Assembly (NCBI GenBank): GCA_029262595.1 | Contig: JAJCZB010000031.1 | Location: 28,365 to 92,364 of the forward strand | DNA: 64,000 nucleotides | Direction of reading: 5' to 3' | Source of the DNA: Candidatus Babelota bacterium | GTDB taxonomy: Bacteria > Babelota > Babeliae > Babelales > Vermiphilaceae | Part shown: in pieces, positions 31,289 through 40,522 of the stretch | How positions within the stretch are numbered: the first letter of the stretch is position 1 | Layout: every line of letters begins with the position of its first letter | Translations under genes and position numbers: made by a program | The notes under the pieces: model-generated | The model's database searches: none | Told to the model about the DNA's origin: nothing | What the model saw: the letters and a program-made list of their open reading frames with translations, nothing else

Positions 31289-33490
31289 TTAATACAAGTA
31301 GAAGAGCGTGATACATGCAAGTGATCCAAAGAGTACCGGCCAATACAAAATTTTCATGAAAAAATTATCGCGTCTTTGTAGCAACGGAATAGTAAATTTC
31401 ATGTATTTCAAAATGGTGAGAATAAGTATCACCAGTATCATCGCGTACATTAGAAAGAAAAAACTTTCAAAGTAAACCACTTGCGCTTCGGGTATTTTTG
31501 ATCGGAATCGTATTTGAGCAAATATCGTAGCAAAAAATACACTTGCAAGCGAGCCGATAACCATAAGCTTTTGCTCTGCGCTTGTGAGTAAAATAACAAA
31601 AAGAAGCACAGCAATCACTGCGATGGGCAATAAATCAGATATCAGTGTATCAATAAGATTTCGACGAATAAACACATCAAAAAAGAGTTCAGGAATTCCA
31701 GATTTATCTGTAGAGGTATACACGCCAAATTGTCCTACTGAATACGCACCAAAATTACTGGAATAATTTACTTTTTTATATCCAAAGTTTGAGGATACAA
31801 TATCCCACCCAGGGATATAGGTATCATCATCAATGCCGGGCAGTGATCGCGGATTGATAAGTTGATATGCACTCAGATCCGGAACGAGCACTACGCTTTT
31901 TTTTGTGTAGCGGTTCCATAATTGTATTTGAAGTGCTTTGGTATCGAATGGATATTTTTTAAAGTGTAATACTTGATTGAGCTTGGCATGAACTTCCCAG
32001 ACGATGGTTTCTATATTTTTTTCTGTGATACGAGAGAGCTCTGTAAGGCTTGTATCGCTCGATTGGGGAAAGGTGATGCCACGTGGAATATGATCTTGTA
32101 TGCCTTTAATAAATCGTTGCCACACGTAGCCATTCATTTTGATTTGATTCGATGTGATAAATTGAATGCTATTTATAAAGATGCCGGTTGGGATATAGCG
32201 AGCGTTTTTGTATCCATGCAAAAGCGCTTCTTCTTTGTCCCGCGCAGGAGCATCTCGTTTACTATCTTTGTGCTTGAAGGTTATCGTATCTTCTGTTTTT
32301 ATTCCGTACCGTATTGGAGTGGTTTCTTTTTTTAAATAATCGTATAAATCGCCCTTATTTTTTACGACGTAGGATTTTTTTTGATGAAATTCAGGATAGG
32401 TATAGCTTGCATACCATACCCATATCATTTGTCCGATGAGTGCTAGTGAAATAACAATGCTGGCGACCCACCATCGAGCGGGATAGTCTTTTGTAAAAAG
32501 AGAAAAAATAAAAAACGTAAAAAATATTAGGAATAGTGCGGCTGCGAGTGAGGGATTGATAAAGTTGTGCCGCAATACTTGCGGATCAATATTAAGTTCA
32601 TTTTTATCAAAAATACCCATTATAGACCACGGAGTATCTGTAAGAGGTTCTGAAAAAAGCCAAGAAGGTGATCCGGTGATTTCGTTGTTGTATTCAAAGA
32701 AGATTGGTTTTTGCTCAATGATTTTTTGTGCTGCATTTACAAGCGCGAAATTGCCGATTTTTTTTGCTATATCAAAAATAGTGATTTGTTTATGAATGAG
32801 TTGTTCTTGCGGATGGGCAAGAAAGGTGCCTTTTTTTGTAAGTATGGCCCAGTAGCCAGAGTGATCGAGAAAGAGGGTATCTAAGATGTGATTAAGATGT
32901 TCTACGGATTGATTTGCGTATACAATTCCAATTGGCTCTTTTTTCCCTTGGTTATTTGTATGATATATAGGGATAATATAATCAGCAAGGATTGTGTTGG
33001 TTGCTTTGCCATAATATGGATCCACAAATCCTCCACCACTTTTCATTGTGGGATAGAACCAATCACGAGTTGTATAGTCATATGAGGTGCTGAGATCGGA
33101 TAGTTTTTGTTTTCCATCTGATTCAAAATAATAGGGAGCAAAAAATTCTGTCTCAGGATCCATAAAATAGGGAATAAAAGCGACTCCCAGGCCAGTAATA
33201 TCATCGGGCTTTTTGTCTTTAATGAGTTGAATGATTTCTTCTTTGCTCATGCGCGAGCTGCCTATTTTTTCGGCTACTTCATGCGCAATTGGTTTGAGCA
33301 TAGTGATAAATCGATTTAGTTCTCGAGCTGCTTTATCTGTTGTTTGTCGTGCATTCGTTTTTGCTTGGTACTGAAGGTTGTGCTGAATTGAGATAAATCG
33401 ATATCCCAGATAGATAGAAAACATCAAACTAATAAGTGCGCAAGCGAGCCATATATATGAAAGTCGTTGCATTTTAAATTTTATTTTCAT
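31289..33490 (-). CDS. Cache-domain pentameric ligand-gated ion channel, copy 2
   Basis: 733 residues. Helix 1 at about 11-32; dCache-like sensor 35-300 (TRDWFYP at 141-147, VDPYYGK at 156-162, YIIPIY at 171-176); two helices 311-333 and 340-362; then a Cys-loop-receptor extracellular beta domain, 380-610. That domain has the hallmark KKYPFDTKALQIQLW at 511-525 without flanking Cys. Pore region: M1 612-636 with Pro622, M2 641-660, M3 670-697, M4 711-732. Bacterial relatives (GLIC, ELIC, DeCLIC) are homopentameric cation or anion channels. Ligand unknown. 71% or more of the residues seem shared with copy 1 by eye, but I did not compute it. Confidence 0.85.
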   Translation of the reverse strand: MKIKFKMQRLSYIWLACALISLMFSIYLGYRFISIQHNLQYQAKTNARQTTDKAARELNRFITMLKPIAHEVAEKIGSSRMSKEEIIQLIKDKKPDDITGLGVAFIPYFMDPETEFFAPYYFESDGKQKLSDLSTSYDYTTRDWFYPTMKSGGGFVDPYYGKATNTILADYIIPIYHTNNQGKKEPIGIVYANQSVEHLNHILDTLFLDHSGYWAILTKKGTFLAHPQEQLIHKQITIFDIAKKIGNFALVNAAQKIIEQKPIFFEYNNEITGSPSWLFSEPLTDTPWSIMGIFDKNELNIDPQVLRHNFINPSLAAALFLIFFTFFIFSLFTKDYPARWWVASIVISLALIGQMIWVWYASYTYPEFHQKKSYVVKNKGDLYDYLKKETTPIRYGIKTEDTITFKHKDSKRDAPARDKEEALLHGYKNARYIPTGIFINSIQFITSNQIKMNGYVWQRFIKGIQDHIPRGITFPQSSDTSLTELSRITEKNIETIVWEVHAKLNQVLHFKKYPFDTKALQIQLWNRYTKKSVVLVPDLSAYQLINPRSLPGIDDDTYIPGWDIVSSNFGYKKVNYSSNFGAYSVGQFGVYTSTDKSGIPELFFDVFIRRNLIDTLISDLLPIAVIAVLLFVILLTSAEQKLMVIGSLASVFFATIFAQIRFRSKIPEAQVVYFESFFFLMYAMILVILILTILKYMKFTIPLLQRRDNFFMKILYWPVLFGSLACITLFYLY

Positions 33491-33502
33491 AACTACCTTC
33501 TT

Positions 33503-35707
33503 CTAATACAAGTACCAAAACGTAATAATGGAAAGTAATCCAAAGAGTACGGGCCAATACGCAAGCTTTATAAAAAAGTTGTCTTTTTTTTGAATGAAAG
33601 GGATTTCAAGGTTCATATATTTTAATATAGTGACAATAAGTATGAGCAAGAGCATGACATACATAAGAAAGAAAAAGCTTTCAAAGTAAACTACTTGCGC
33701 TTCAGGTATTTTTGAACGGAATCGTATTTGCGCAAAAATGGTGGCAAAAAATACACTCGACAATGATCCAATAACGCCTAATTTTTGTTGTGTACTTGTG
33801 AGTAAAATAACAAAAAGAAGCACGGCAATTACTGCGATCGGCAATAAATCCGATACCAGTGTATCAATAAGTCGCCTACGTATGAGGACATCAAAAAAGA
33901 GTTCCGGCACATCTGATTTATCGACTGCATCATATACGCCAAATGGTCCTACTGAGTAAGCTCCGAAATTACTTGTATAGTTCACTTGCTTGTATCCAAA
34001 ATTAGAAGACATAATATCCCATCCAGGAATGTACGTGTCGTCATCAATACCAGGAAGTGAGCGCGGATTGATGAGTTGGTAGGCACTGAGATCTGGAATG
34101 AGTATGATATTTTGTTTGGTGTAACGGTTCCATAGTTGGATTTGGAGTGCCTTGGTATCAAATGGATATTTTTTAAAGTGTAATACCTGATTAAGTTTGG
34201 TATTCACTTCCCACTGTATTGTTTCAACATTGTCTTCAGTAATACGTGAAAGTTCTGTGAGTTTCGTTTCGCTTGCTTGAGGGAACGTGATACCGCGAGG
34301 GATATCATCGTGCACCCCCTTAGTAAATCGTTGCCACACATAGCCATTAAGTTGTATTTGATTTGATGCGATAAATTGTATGCTATTTACAAAAATTCCT
34401 GTTGGAACGTAGCGAGGATTTTTATATCCGTGCAAGAGCGCCTCTTCTTTTTGCTGTGCGGGAGTATGAGGTTTATCTGTATGTTTGAATTGTTTAACGT
34501 CTTCTTTTTTGATGCCATATCTCACGGGAGTAGTTTCTTTTTTTAAGTAATCGTATAAATCACCTTTATTTTTTACAACATAGGATTTTTCTTCATGAAA
34601 TTCTGGATAGGCATAACTGGCATACCATACCCAAATAATGTGCCCGACTAGAGAGAGTGAAATAATAATACTGGCAATCCACCATCGAGCCCGATGGTCT
34701 TTGGTAAAAAGCGAAAAAATAAACAGTGTAAGGAATATCATGAATAAGACAGCGGGGAGTGATGGAGCAATGAGATTATGCCGTAAGACTTTTGGCTCAG
34801 TATCAAGTTCACCTTTATCAAAGACACCGATAATATTCCACGTAGTGCCTTCAAGTGGTTTTGAAAAAAGCCACGAAGGGGTGCCGGTTATTTCGTTTTT
34901 GTATTCAAAAAACACAGGATCTCGCTTAAGAATTCTCTCGGCAGCTTGTGCGAGTTCGGGGTTTTTTAGTTTTTTTGCAACATCAAAAATAGAAACTTGA
35001 TTATGAATGAGTTGTTCCTCTGGATGAGCAAGATATTTTCCTTTTTTGGTGAGCACTCCCCAGTAACCTTTGCTATTAAGAAAAAGGGTATCTAAAAGAT
35101 GGTTGAGATGCTCTACTGATTGATCTGCATAGACAACGCCAATTGCTTCTTTTTTGCCCTGTGCATTGGTGCGATAGATCGGGACCACATATTCTGTGGT
35201 TATTGTTTTGATAGTTTTGCCATAATAAGGCTCTACAAATCGAGCGCCTTTTTTTAGAGCACTTTGAAACCATTTTTCATCTTGCTTGGTATAATCATAT
35301 ACTTTATCGATAAAAAGCAGGGTGTCTTTCCCTTGTGATTCAACGTAATATGGTCCAAAAAGTCGAGTGTTTGGATCGACAGTATACGGTAAGAACGCAA
35401 CGCCAAGGCCAGAAATGTCGTCTGGCTTGCTATCTTTAAGTAGTTGTACGATTTCTTCTTTGCTCATGTGTTTACTACCGATTGTATCAGCAACTTTTTG
35501 GGCAATCGGTTTCAGCATATGGATAAATTGATTTAACTCTTGAGCGGCATTATCAGTTGCTTTTTGCGCTTGCTTTTTTGCTTGCAGCATCAGTGTATTT
35601 TTTGTTACGAAAAAGCGATGTCCAAGATAGATAGAAAAAAATAAACTAATAAGTGCACAGCCGAGCCATACATATGAGATTCGTTGCATCTCAAATTTTA
35701 TATTCAT
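33503..35707 (-). CDS. Cache-domain pentameric ligand-gated ion channel, copy 1
   Basis: 734 residues with the same order as the gene downstream: short head, helix 1, dCache-like sensor (DEKWFQSALKKGARFVEPYY), two helices, Cys-loop-type beta domain (KKYPFDTKALQIQLWN, GIDDDTYIPGWDI), four channel helices. The M1-M3 core (DLLPIAVIAVLLFVILLTS and IFAQIRFRSKIPEAQVVYF) is nearly identical between copies. The Cache domain differs most, suggesting diverged ligands. Only 12 bp separate the two genes, so they could form a heteropentamer (inference). Confidence 0.85.
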   Translation of the reverse strand: MNIKFEMQRISYVWLGCALISLFFSIYLGHRFFVTKNTLMLQAKKQAQKATDNAAQELNQFIHMLKPIAQKVADTIGSKHMSKEEIVQLLKDSKPDDISGLGVAFLPYTVDPNTRLFGPYYVESQGKDTLLFIDKVYDYTKQDEKWFQSALKKGARFVEPYYGKTIKTITTEYVVPIYRTNAQGKKEAIGVVYADQSVEHLNHLLDTLFLNSKGYWGVLTKKGKYLAHPEEQLIHNQVSIFDVAKKLKNPELAQAAERILKRDPVFFEYKNEITGTPSWLFSKPLEGTTWNIIGVFDKGELDTEPKVLRHNLIAPSLPAVLFMIFLTLFIFSLFTKDHRARWWIASIIISLSLVGHIIWVWYASYAYPEFHEEKSYVVKNKGDLYDYLKKETTPVRYGIKKEDVKQFKHTDKPHTPAQQKEEALLHGYKNPRYVPTGIFVNSIQFIASNQIQLNGYVWQRFTKGVHDDIPRGITFPQASETKLTELSRITEDNVETIQWEVNTKLNQVLHFKKYPFDTKALQIQLWNRYTKQNIILIPDLSAYQLINPRSLPGIDDDTYIPGWDIMSSNFGYKQVNYTSNFGAYSVGPFGVYDAVDKSDVPELFFDVLIRRRLIDTLVSDLLPIAVIAVLLFVILLTSTQQKLGVIGSLSSVFFATIFAQIRFRSKIPEAQVVYFESFFFLMYVMLLLILIVTILKYMNLEIPFIQKKDNFFIKLAYWPVLFGLLSIITFWYLY

Positions 35708-35741
35708 ACTTACTACTCTCCCTTGAAAACGACATTCCTTT

Positions 35742-36887
35742 TTATTGCAAGAGGTGCTTGTACAAGTTGATATGTTCTTTAATCATATGCGTGCTTTCAA
35801 AATCTGCAAGATTATCAGGAAATGATTGCATTTTTTTGTACAGCTCGGGATCCTTCATGAGCGCCTGCATACGTGCAGCAAGGGTGATCCAATCTCCTTG
35901 CGTTACAAGAAATCCGTTCTTACGATCAATGACTACTTCTGATATTCCACCGGTGTCATAGCTAGCGATGGGCAAGTGTTGTAATCGTGCTTCTATAATA
36001 GCGCAGGGCAGGCCCTCCCAGAGTGACGAGAGCGCAAACGCCTGCCATTCTTTAGTAATGGGCGCGACAGAGTGTTGCCAGCCGTGCAACGTGATCACGT
36101 TCTTGAGATTATGAGACGCAATCCATGCTTCAATTTTTTGTCTTTGTATTCCATCGCCAATAATTTCAAGTCGCGCTCGTGCATCGGCTTGATAGACCAT
36201 TTTAAATGCCTGCAATAAATCAAAAAGATTCTTTTGTGGTTTAAAACAAGAAATAGTACCAAAAACAAATGGTTGCTTACTAAATGCACCAGAAAGAGAG
36301 GTGGCGGGTGTGTAGAATGTTTGTGCATCTACGCCCGCTCGTATAATGGAGTGTTTTTTTTCAAAACGAGGAAAAAGGCGTACACCGGTTTTGGCGTCGT
36401 GAGCCGAAACGCAAATAAAATGCGTGGTAATTATGCTTGTTATTAATTCCAAACAATATACTGGTATCCATGCAAACCATGATTGATGTTCATGAAAGCC
36501 AAATCCGTGAACAGTGTGAATTCGATTTTTAATTCCAGCGATCCATGCTGCCCATCGGCCAAGTAGTCCTGCTTTGGTGCTGTGAGTGTGCACTATGAGG
36601 CGAGCATTTTTTCGTTTCAGTGCACGCAATGTTTTGACGAGTATGAAAAAGTTTTTAGCTTCGTTCCAAAGCGACTTAAGTGAAATTTCACGCTGCATTG
36701 AGGGAAGTAAAAAAACGTTTTCGTGGTTGCTAACCTGCGAAACCAGGGGACCATTTTTACCTGATATTAAATGAGCAGAGCATCCAGCGCTTTGGAGTGC
36801 TTTAAATAAAGAAAGGCACACTTTTTGTGCGCCCCCCAGCTCCAACTTCGTAACAATATATACTACAGGTATACTTTTTTTATTCAT
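35742..36887 (-). CDS. GT4-family glycosyltransferase
   Basis: 381 residues. N-terminal VTKLELGGAQKVCLSLF entry loop, a HTHSTKAGLLGRWAAWIAGI segment, the mid-chain HSIIRAGVDAQTF, and LSSLWEGLPCAIIEARLQHL with the catalytic-site Glu residues. Retaining GT-B enzyme, probably acting on envelope glycans. 34 bp upstream of the first channel gene and 25 bp after the F0 subunit c gene on the same strand. Paralogous in type, not closely, to the one at 24042. Confidence 0.85.
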   Translation of the reverse strand: MNKKSIPVVYIVTKLELGGAQKVCLSLFKALQSAGCSAHLISGKNGPLVSQVSNHENVFLLPSMQREISLKSLWNEAKNFFILVKTLRALKRKNARLIVHTHSTKAGLLGRWAAWIAGIKNRIHTVHGFGFHEHQSWFAWIPVYCLELITSIITTHFICVSAHDAKTGVRLFPRFEKKHSIIRAGVDAQTFYTPATSLSGAFSKQPFVFGTISCFKPQKNLFDLLQAFKMVYQADARARLEIIGDGIQRQKIEAWIASHNLKNVITLHGWQHSVAPITKEWQAFALSSLWEGLPCAIIEARLQHLPIASYDTGGISEVVIDRKNGFLVTQGDWITLAARMQALMKDPELYKKMQSFPDNLADFESTHMIKEHINLYKHLLQ

Positions 36888-36912
36888 TATTCACACAAGT
36901 CTAATTAATTCA

Positions 36913-37878
36913 TTACCTATAAAAAAGTAAAATAAATGATATTAATACTGCATAAATAGCTGCTGCTTCTATAAGTCCTTGCGCAAACATGCTGATACGG
37001 GAAATCTCTCCGTGCGTATCGGGATTTATGGTAATTTGTTTTACAGCAGCTGCGGCGGTTTGCCCAGAGCTAATTCCAGGTCCAATCGTTCCAATGCCGG
37101 TGCATAGGCCAGCAGCAAGGAGTGCGATCCCATCGAGAAGATTTTCTTGGTTGGATACCGGAACAAGGAACAATAGTGAAACAGATATAATAAGCGCAAA
37201 GATAATAGGCGTCTCAATAATTGCTTGGCTAATGAGCGTAAAAGAAAATACTTGTGTGTATGCTTCTCGGTTTCGGCCGATTCCTTCACACGCTTTTTGT
37301 GCAAAGAGCGCAAGCCCAATTGCGGGGCCAATACTTCCCAGCCCAATGCAGACACCGCTTGAAATCAGGCGTAGCGTATCGCGCATGGTTGCAATAGTGG
37401 CAGCTTGCCCTTGAATGAATAGTGCAACGATGAGCCCAAAAATAATAGGCGTTTGGAGTAATGATAATGATATCATCATAAAGCGAGTAATTTGCGCGCT
37501 GAAAAATGGTTGCCGAGCAACAGCCAAGCAAGCAGCTCGTGCAGGAAACGCTGACACGAGTCCAAGTACGAATCCAGAGCAGCAAATTGCAAACGCGATG
37601 CCGATTTCCGCGAGATTTGAATAATACGAGTGAGCATTAGTACGCGCTTGAAGAAGAAGTAAAAATGAAATAAAGGTTCCCATCACTGCAGCTGTTTCAA
37701 TGAGTGCCATGCCAAGAATTGCTGTTTTTGTGATTTCGTTACGTGCAGAAGACTGCTGATTGATGCCTTCAATTGCTGCGCGACTTGTAATGCCTTGGCC
37801 GATGCCGACGCCGATTGCGTTAATCGCTCCTGCCATTGCAATCGTGCCAAAATGTAGATACTCAGAATATCCTGCCAT
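36913..37878 (-). CDS. atpE: ATP synthase F0 subunit c, four fused hairpins
   Basis: 321 residues, four times the normal 75-90. Four helix-loop-helix units: 10-78, 88-156, 168-238, 248-320. Ion-site residues by alignment: E61 (ALIETAAVMG), Q142 (SLLQTPIIFG), E222 (AIIETPIIFA), E304 (GLIEAAAIYA). Thus hairpin 2 lacks the carboxylate. Hairpin 1 has Q28 in GVGIGQG and E61-T62, a Na+-type pattern; hairpin 4 has E-A, more proton-like. Starts directly after the atpB stop (TAA then ATG). Such concatenation is known in archaeal and V-type rings. Confidence 0.9.
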   Translation of the reverse strand: MAGYSEYLHFGTIAMAGAINAIGVGIGQGITSRAAIEGINQQSSARNEITKTAILGMALIETAAVMGTFISFLLLLQARTNAHSYYSNLAEIGIAFAICCSGFVLGLVSAFPARAACLAVARQPFFSAQITRFMMISLSLLQTPIIFGLIVALFIQGQAATIATMRDTLRLISSGVCIGLGSIGPAIGLALFAQKACEGIGRNREAYTQVFSFTLISQAIIETPIIFALIISVSLLFLVPVSNQENLLDGIALLAAGLCTGIGTIGPGISSGQTAAAAVKQITINPDTHGEISRISMFAQGLIEAAAIYAVLISFILLFYR

Positions 37879-38610
37879 TTAATGCCCTTCACCTTGTAAA
37901 GCGAGAGAAAGATACGTTAGCGAGAGCATGCCAAATACAAATGCCTGCAATACTCCTTCAAAGACGCCAAAGAAAACAGACAGCGTTAGATTGAGTCCAG
38001 ATGCAAGCCCCACTAGTTCCAAAATAAAATTACCTTGTATTGCGTTAAACCAAATACTCGTGATGATAGCGCCTCCAAATATATTTCCAAACAGACGGAA
38101 TGAGATAGAGACTACGGTTGCTAATTTACCGATAACGTTTAATGGCATCATGATAAAGAAGGGTGCAAAGAATCCTTTTATATATCCCCAGAGCCCTTCA
38201 ATTTTAATAGATGCCCATTGTACATAGCAAAATGAAATAAGCCCAAGCGCTAACGTTGTATTTAAATCGGTTGTAGGCTCTTCCATCCACGGAATAATTG
38301 AGACAAGGTTACAGGAAAGCACAAAGCAAAAAACGGTGGTAATAAAAACAAAGTGATCAAGGGAAAATTCAGGAAGTGTTTGATTGATTTGATCAACAAA
38401 AAACTGAACGAATGAAAGAGTGATATATTTTCCGAGACCATCTTTTTTTTTCAGAAAATAGCGCCCGATCAAAAGGATGCCTGCAAGAATAATGAGCGTG
38501 ATCCAGGTGTAGATAATGGTTGCTTTATTGATTCGCAAAAATGTATGATCGATCCCAAAAAGAGGACCAATGAGCCATTGATTAGCTTCTACGAGATCAA
38601 ATCCGCTCAT
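37879..38610 (-). CDS. atpB: ATP synthase F0 subunit a
   Basis: 243 residues with five to six helices. The essential stator Arg is R172 in VSISFRLFGNIFGG; the LQAFVFGML helix near 221-229 carries the conserved Gln. The half channels in subunit a deliver ions to the c ring. Its stop abuts the start of the four-hairpin subunit c, so the two are co-expressed. The start overlaps the AtpI-like gene by 14 bp. Genes for b, delta, alpha, gamma, beta and epsilon are not in the window. Confidence 0.95.
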   Translation of the reverse strand: MSGFDLVEANQWLIGPLFGIDHTFLRINKATIIYTWITLIILAGILLIGRYFLKKKDGLGKYITLSFVQFFVDQINQTLPEFSLDHFVFITTVFCFVLSCNLVSIIPWMEEPTTDLNTTLALGLISFCYVQWASIKIEGLWGYIKGFFAPFFIMMPLNVIGKLATVVSISFRLFGNIFGGAIITSIWFNAIQGNFILELVGLASGLNLTLSVFFGVFEGVLQAFVFGMLSLTYLSLALQGEGH

Positions 38611-38887
38611 TTTTTTGCGCCCTTATTACTAGAATAATCAACCAAAACATACTAAAAAACGCTATTGTGCTTAGTATAGATGGTATCATTGGTGATCGCA
38701 ACAGATAGTGCCCGGTAACCAAGAGGATACAAATACGCGTGAGAAAAAAAGCAAATTGTTGTGCCGGATGCACGTTTTTACTGTGTGCAAATAAAATGCC
38801 CCTTTGCTGTAACACAAAGGAGCATCCATATACTATTCCAGCGCATGCACTCAAAAAAATTGGTGCAATCTGCCATACTAGATTCAT
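38597..38887 (-). CDS. AtpI-like small membrane protein
   Basis: 96 residues, three hydrophobic helices (IAPIFLSACAGIVYGCSFVL, FFLTRICILLVTGHYLL, ILSTIAFFSMFWLIILVI). Position directly before atpB with a 14-bp overlap is that of AtpI, or of AtpR of N-type ATPases, which help assemble the c ring. Sequence alone would not identify it. It overlaps folC by 4 bp. Confidence 0.6.
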   Translation of the reverse strand: MNLVWQIAPIFLSACAGIVYGCSFVLQQRGILFAHSKNVHPAQQFAFFLTRICILLVTGHYLLRSPMIPSILSTIAFFSMFWLIILVIRAQKNERI

Positions 38888-40311
38888 AGCTTTTTCATTC
38901 CCTTGTAGCGCCAGTATTGCGTAATCAACGTTGCTGATCCGGCAATTACTACAAGACCATAACGTTCATCTACAGATTTCTGAGCCATTTCAAATGCTTC
39001 TTTAAAATTGCGTGCAGATTTCGCTTTTATTTTCATGCTTTTTACGTCATTACTTACTTTTTCAGGATCCCATGATGTTGTAGTAGCGTGCCCGGGAATA
39101 GAAGATGTTGGGCAGGTAATAACGGTACCAGAGGTTTTTTTGAAAAAGTAACGCAATTGCTTTAAAAATTCGGGAATATTGAGCTGCGCATTGTTATTTC
39201 CAAGTATCAACGTGAGTCCTTTTAGTGGACGGTGATAATGAAGCAAGCGAATGCCTAAGAGTAAGTTTTCAAAAGAATCAAGGCTGTCTGCGTTATCAAG
39301 TAGGATCGTTGGTTTTTCTTTATCAAGAAGCTGGAATCGTCCTGGCATTGAGCTGGTTGTATCTTTCCAAAATTGCTCAATAGTGCGACGAGGATTAAGC
39401 TCAGCTTTTCGTTTTGCTTCGAGTGTTGGGCGGCCACGCTGGCCTTTTGGCTTAACGAGCAAGCTGTTTGATACAATAACGGTATTTTCTAGCAAAAAAT
39501 GATTTACATAGAGTTGTGCAATACGCTCTGCAAGCGCGGCGCTTCTACCGTGTAATTGTTCGTACGGATACGGCAATGGCGCGAGTTTGCGAATAGGCAT
39601 TGCCCAGAGCCCACCTTTTTGCTCAGCGTATTTTTGCATAAGCAGAAGATTCATTTTGCTTTGATCAGCAGATACCACATGTGTATTTTTGGTAACAACT
39701 TCCAGCGATTTTTGAATAGCTTTTTCTGCAAGTGCGGCACCTTTTTCCGTTTCTTCAAAATCGGTAACGCGAGTAATTGCAGTAATTTTTGGCTTACAAA
39801 TCATGAGCGGATGTGTGCCGCTCATATCGCTGACCTCAAGCAATGCAACGTCTACTTTTTGTTGTGAAAAATAGAGCAACGCCATCATTGTAAGTACATC
39901 AAGCGCATGGGGATTGAGTCCCAGAGTCGTCGCAGTAGTAATTACTTCATTTGCAATATCAGTAAACTGTTTATTAGAAATGGTTTCGCCATTCCAAGAA
40001 AAGCGCTCATTGTATGTTAAAATATGTGGTGTAAAAAAAGTACCCACAGAAACGCCTTCTTCCTTTAAAAGTCGAGCGGTAAAGTGAGCGGTTAAGCTTT
40101 TGCCATTGGTGCCATTAATAAGAATGGTATTACTTTTTTGAGAAGGGCTTGCAAGAGCTTTATCAAGTTTTTTGATAGTAAGTAATGAGGAATCTTTTAA
40201 AGCGGTATCCCATCGCGCATCTAAGAATTCAATAATCTCGCTATAACTATACTGCTTGCTGGTAAGCGAGCCTTTTGCGGGTGTTTGTTTTTGCGAGCTG
40301 GGATTTTTCAT
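38884..40311 (-). CDS. FolC/Mur-ligase-like protein with degenerate motifs
   Basis: 475 residues. P-loop INGTNGKSLTAHF near residues 64-76 and TPHILTYNERFSWNGE are those of folylpolyglutamate/dihydrofolate synthase. The next family motifs are altered: LLEVSDMSGTHPLM stands where LLEVGLGGRLDATN is usual, and ILLDNADSLDSF where LDGAHNP is usual. A Lys/Arg-rich insert (GQRGRPTLEAKRKAELNPRR) is present. So it may have changed substrate or lost activity. It is the first gene of the F0 run. Confidence 0.7.
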   Translation of the reverse strand: MKNPSSQKQTPAKGSLTSKQYSYSEIIEFLDARWDTALKDSSLLTIKKLDKALASPSQKSNTILINGTNGKSLTAHFTARLLKEEGVSVGTFFTPHILTYNERFSWNGETISNKQFTDIANEVITTATTLGLNPHALDVLTMMALLYFSQQKVDVALLEVSDMSGTHPLMICKPKITAITRVTDFEETEKGAALAEKAIQKSLEVVTKNTHVVSADQSKMNLLLMQKYAEQKGGLWAMPIRKLAPLPYPYEQLHGRSAALAERIAQLYVNHFLLENTVIVSNSLLVKPKGQRGRPTLEAKRKAELNPRRTIEQFWKDTTSSMPGRFQLLDKEKPTILLDNADSLDSFENLLLGIRLLHYHRPLKGLTLILGNNNAQLNIPEFLKQLRYFFKKTSGTVITCPTSSIPGHATTTSWDPEKVSNDVKSMKIKAKSARNFKEAFEMAQKSVDERYGLVVIAGSATLITQYWRYKGMKKL

Positions 40312-40522
40312 TCTTATTCCCCATGGGTTTAAAAACCTGGTTCGATTTTTATTGATCTCAAACCGAGAGGTTTGAAGTTTGTAAGCTTATTGCTTTACAC
40401 TAAATATATGACGAGTGTTTCTATTCAAATATTACTGCTTACTATAGGTTAAAAAGCAAAAATGTCAAAGAAGAAATTAACACATAGAGTTGGTTTATTT
40501 ATTTACAAATAAGAGCAAAGAT

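Noticed and set aside
31289..35707. Reading the two large proteins as chemoreceptors or sensor kinases because of the Cache domain
   Set aside because: No HAMP, methyl-accepting, kinase or cyclase domain follows; the C-terminal part matches a pentameric channel.
36913..37878. Reading the four-hairpin protein as an unrelated transporter
   Set aside because: Each quarter has the c-subunit hairpin with Gly-rich inner helix and a central Glu or Gln, and it follows atpB directly.
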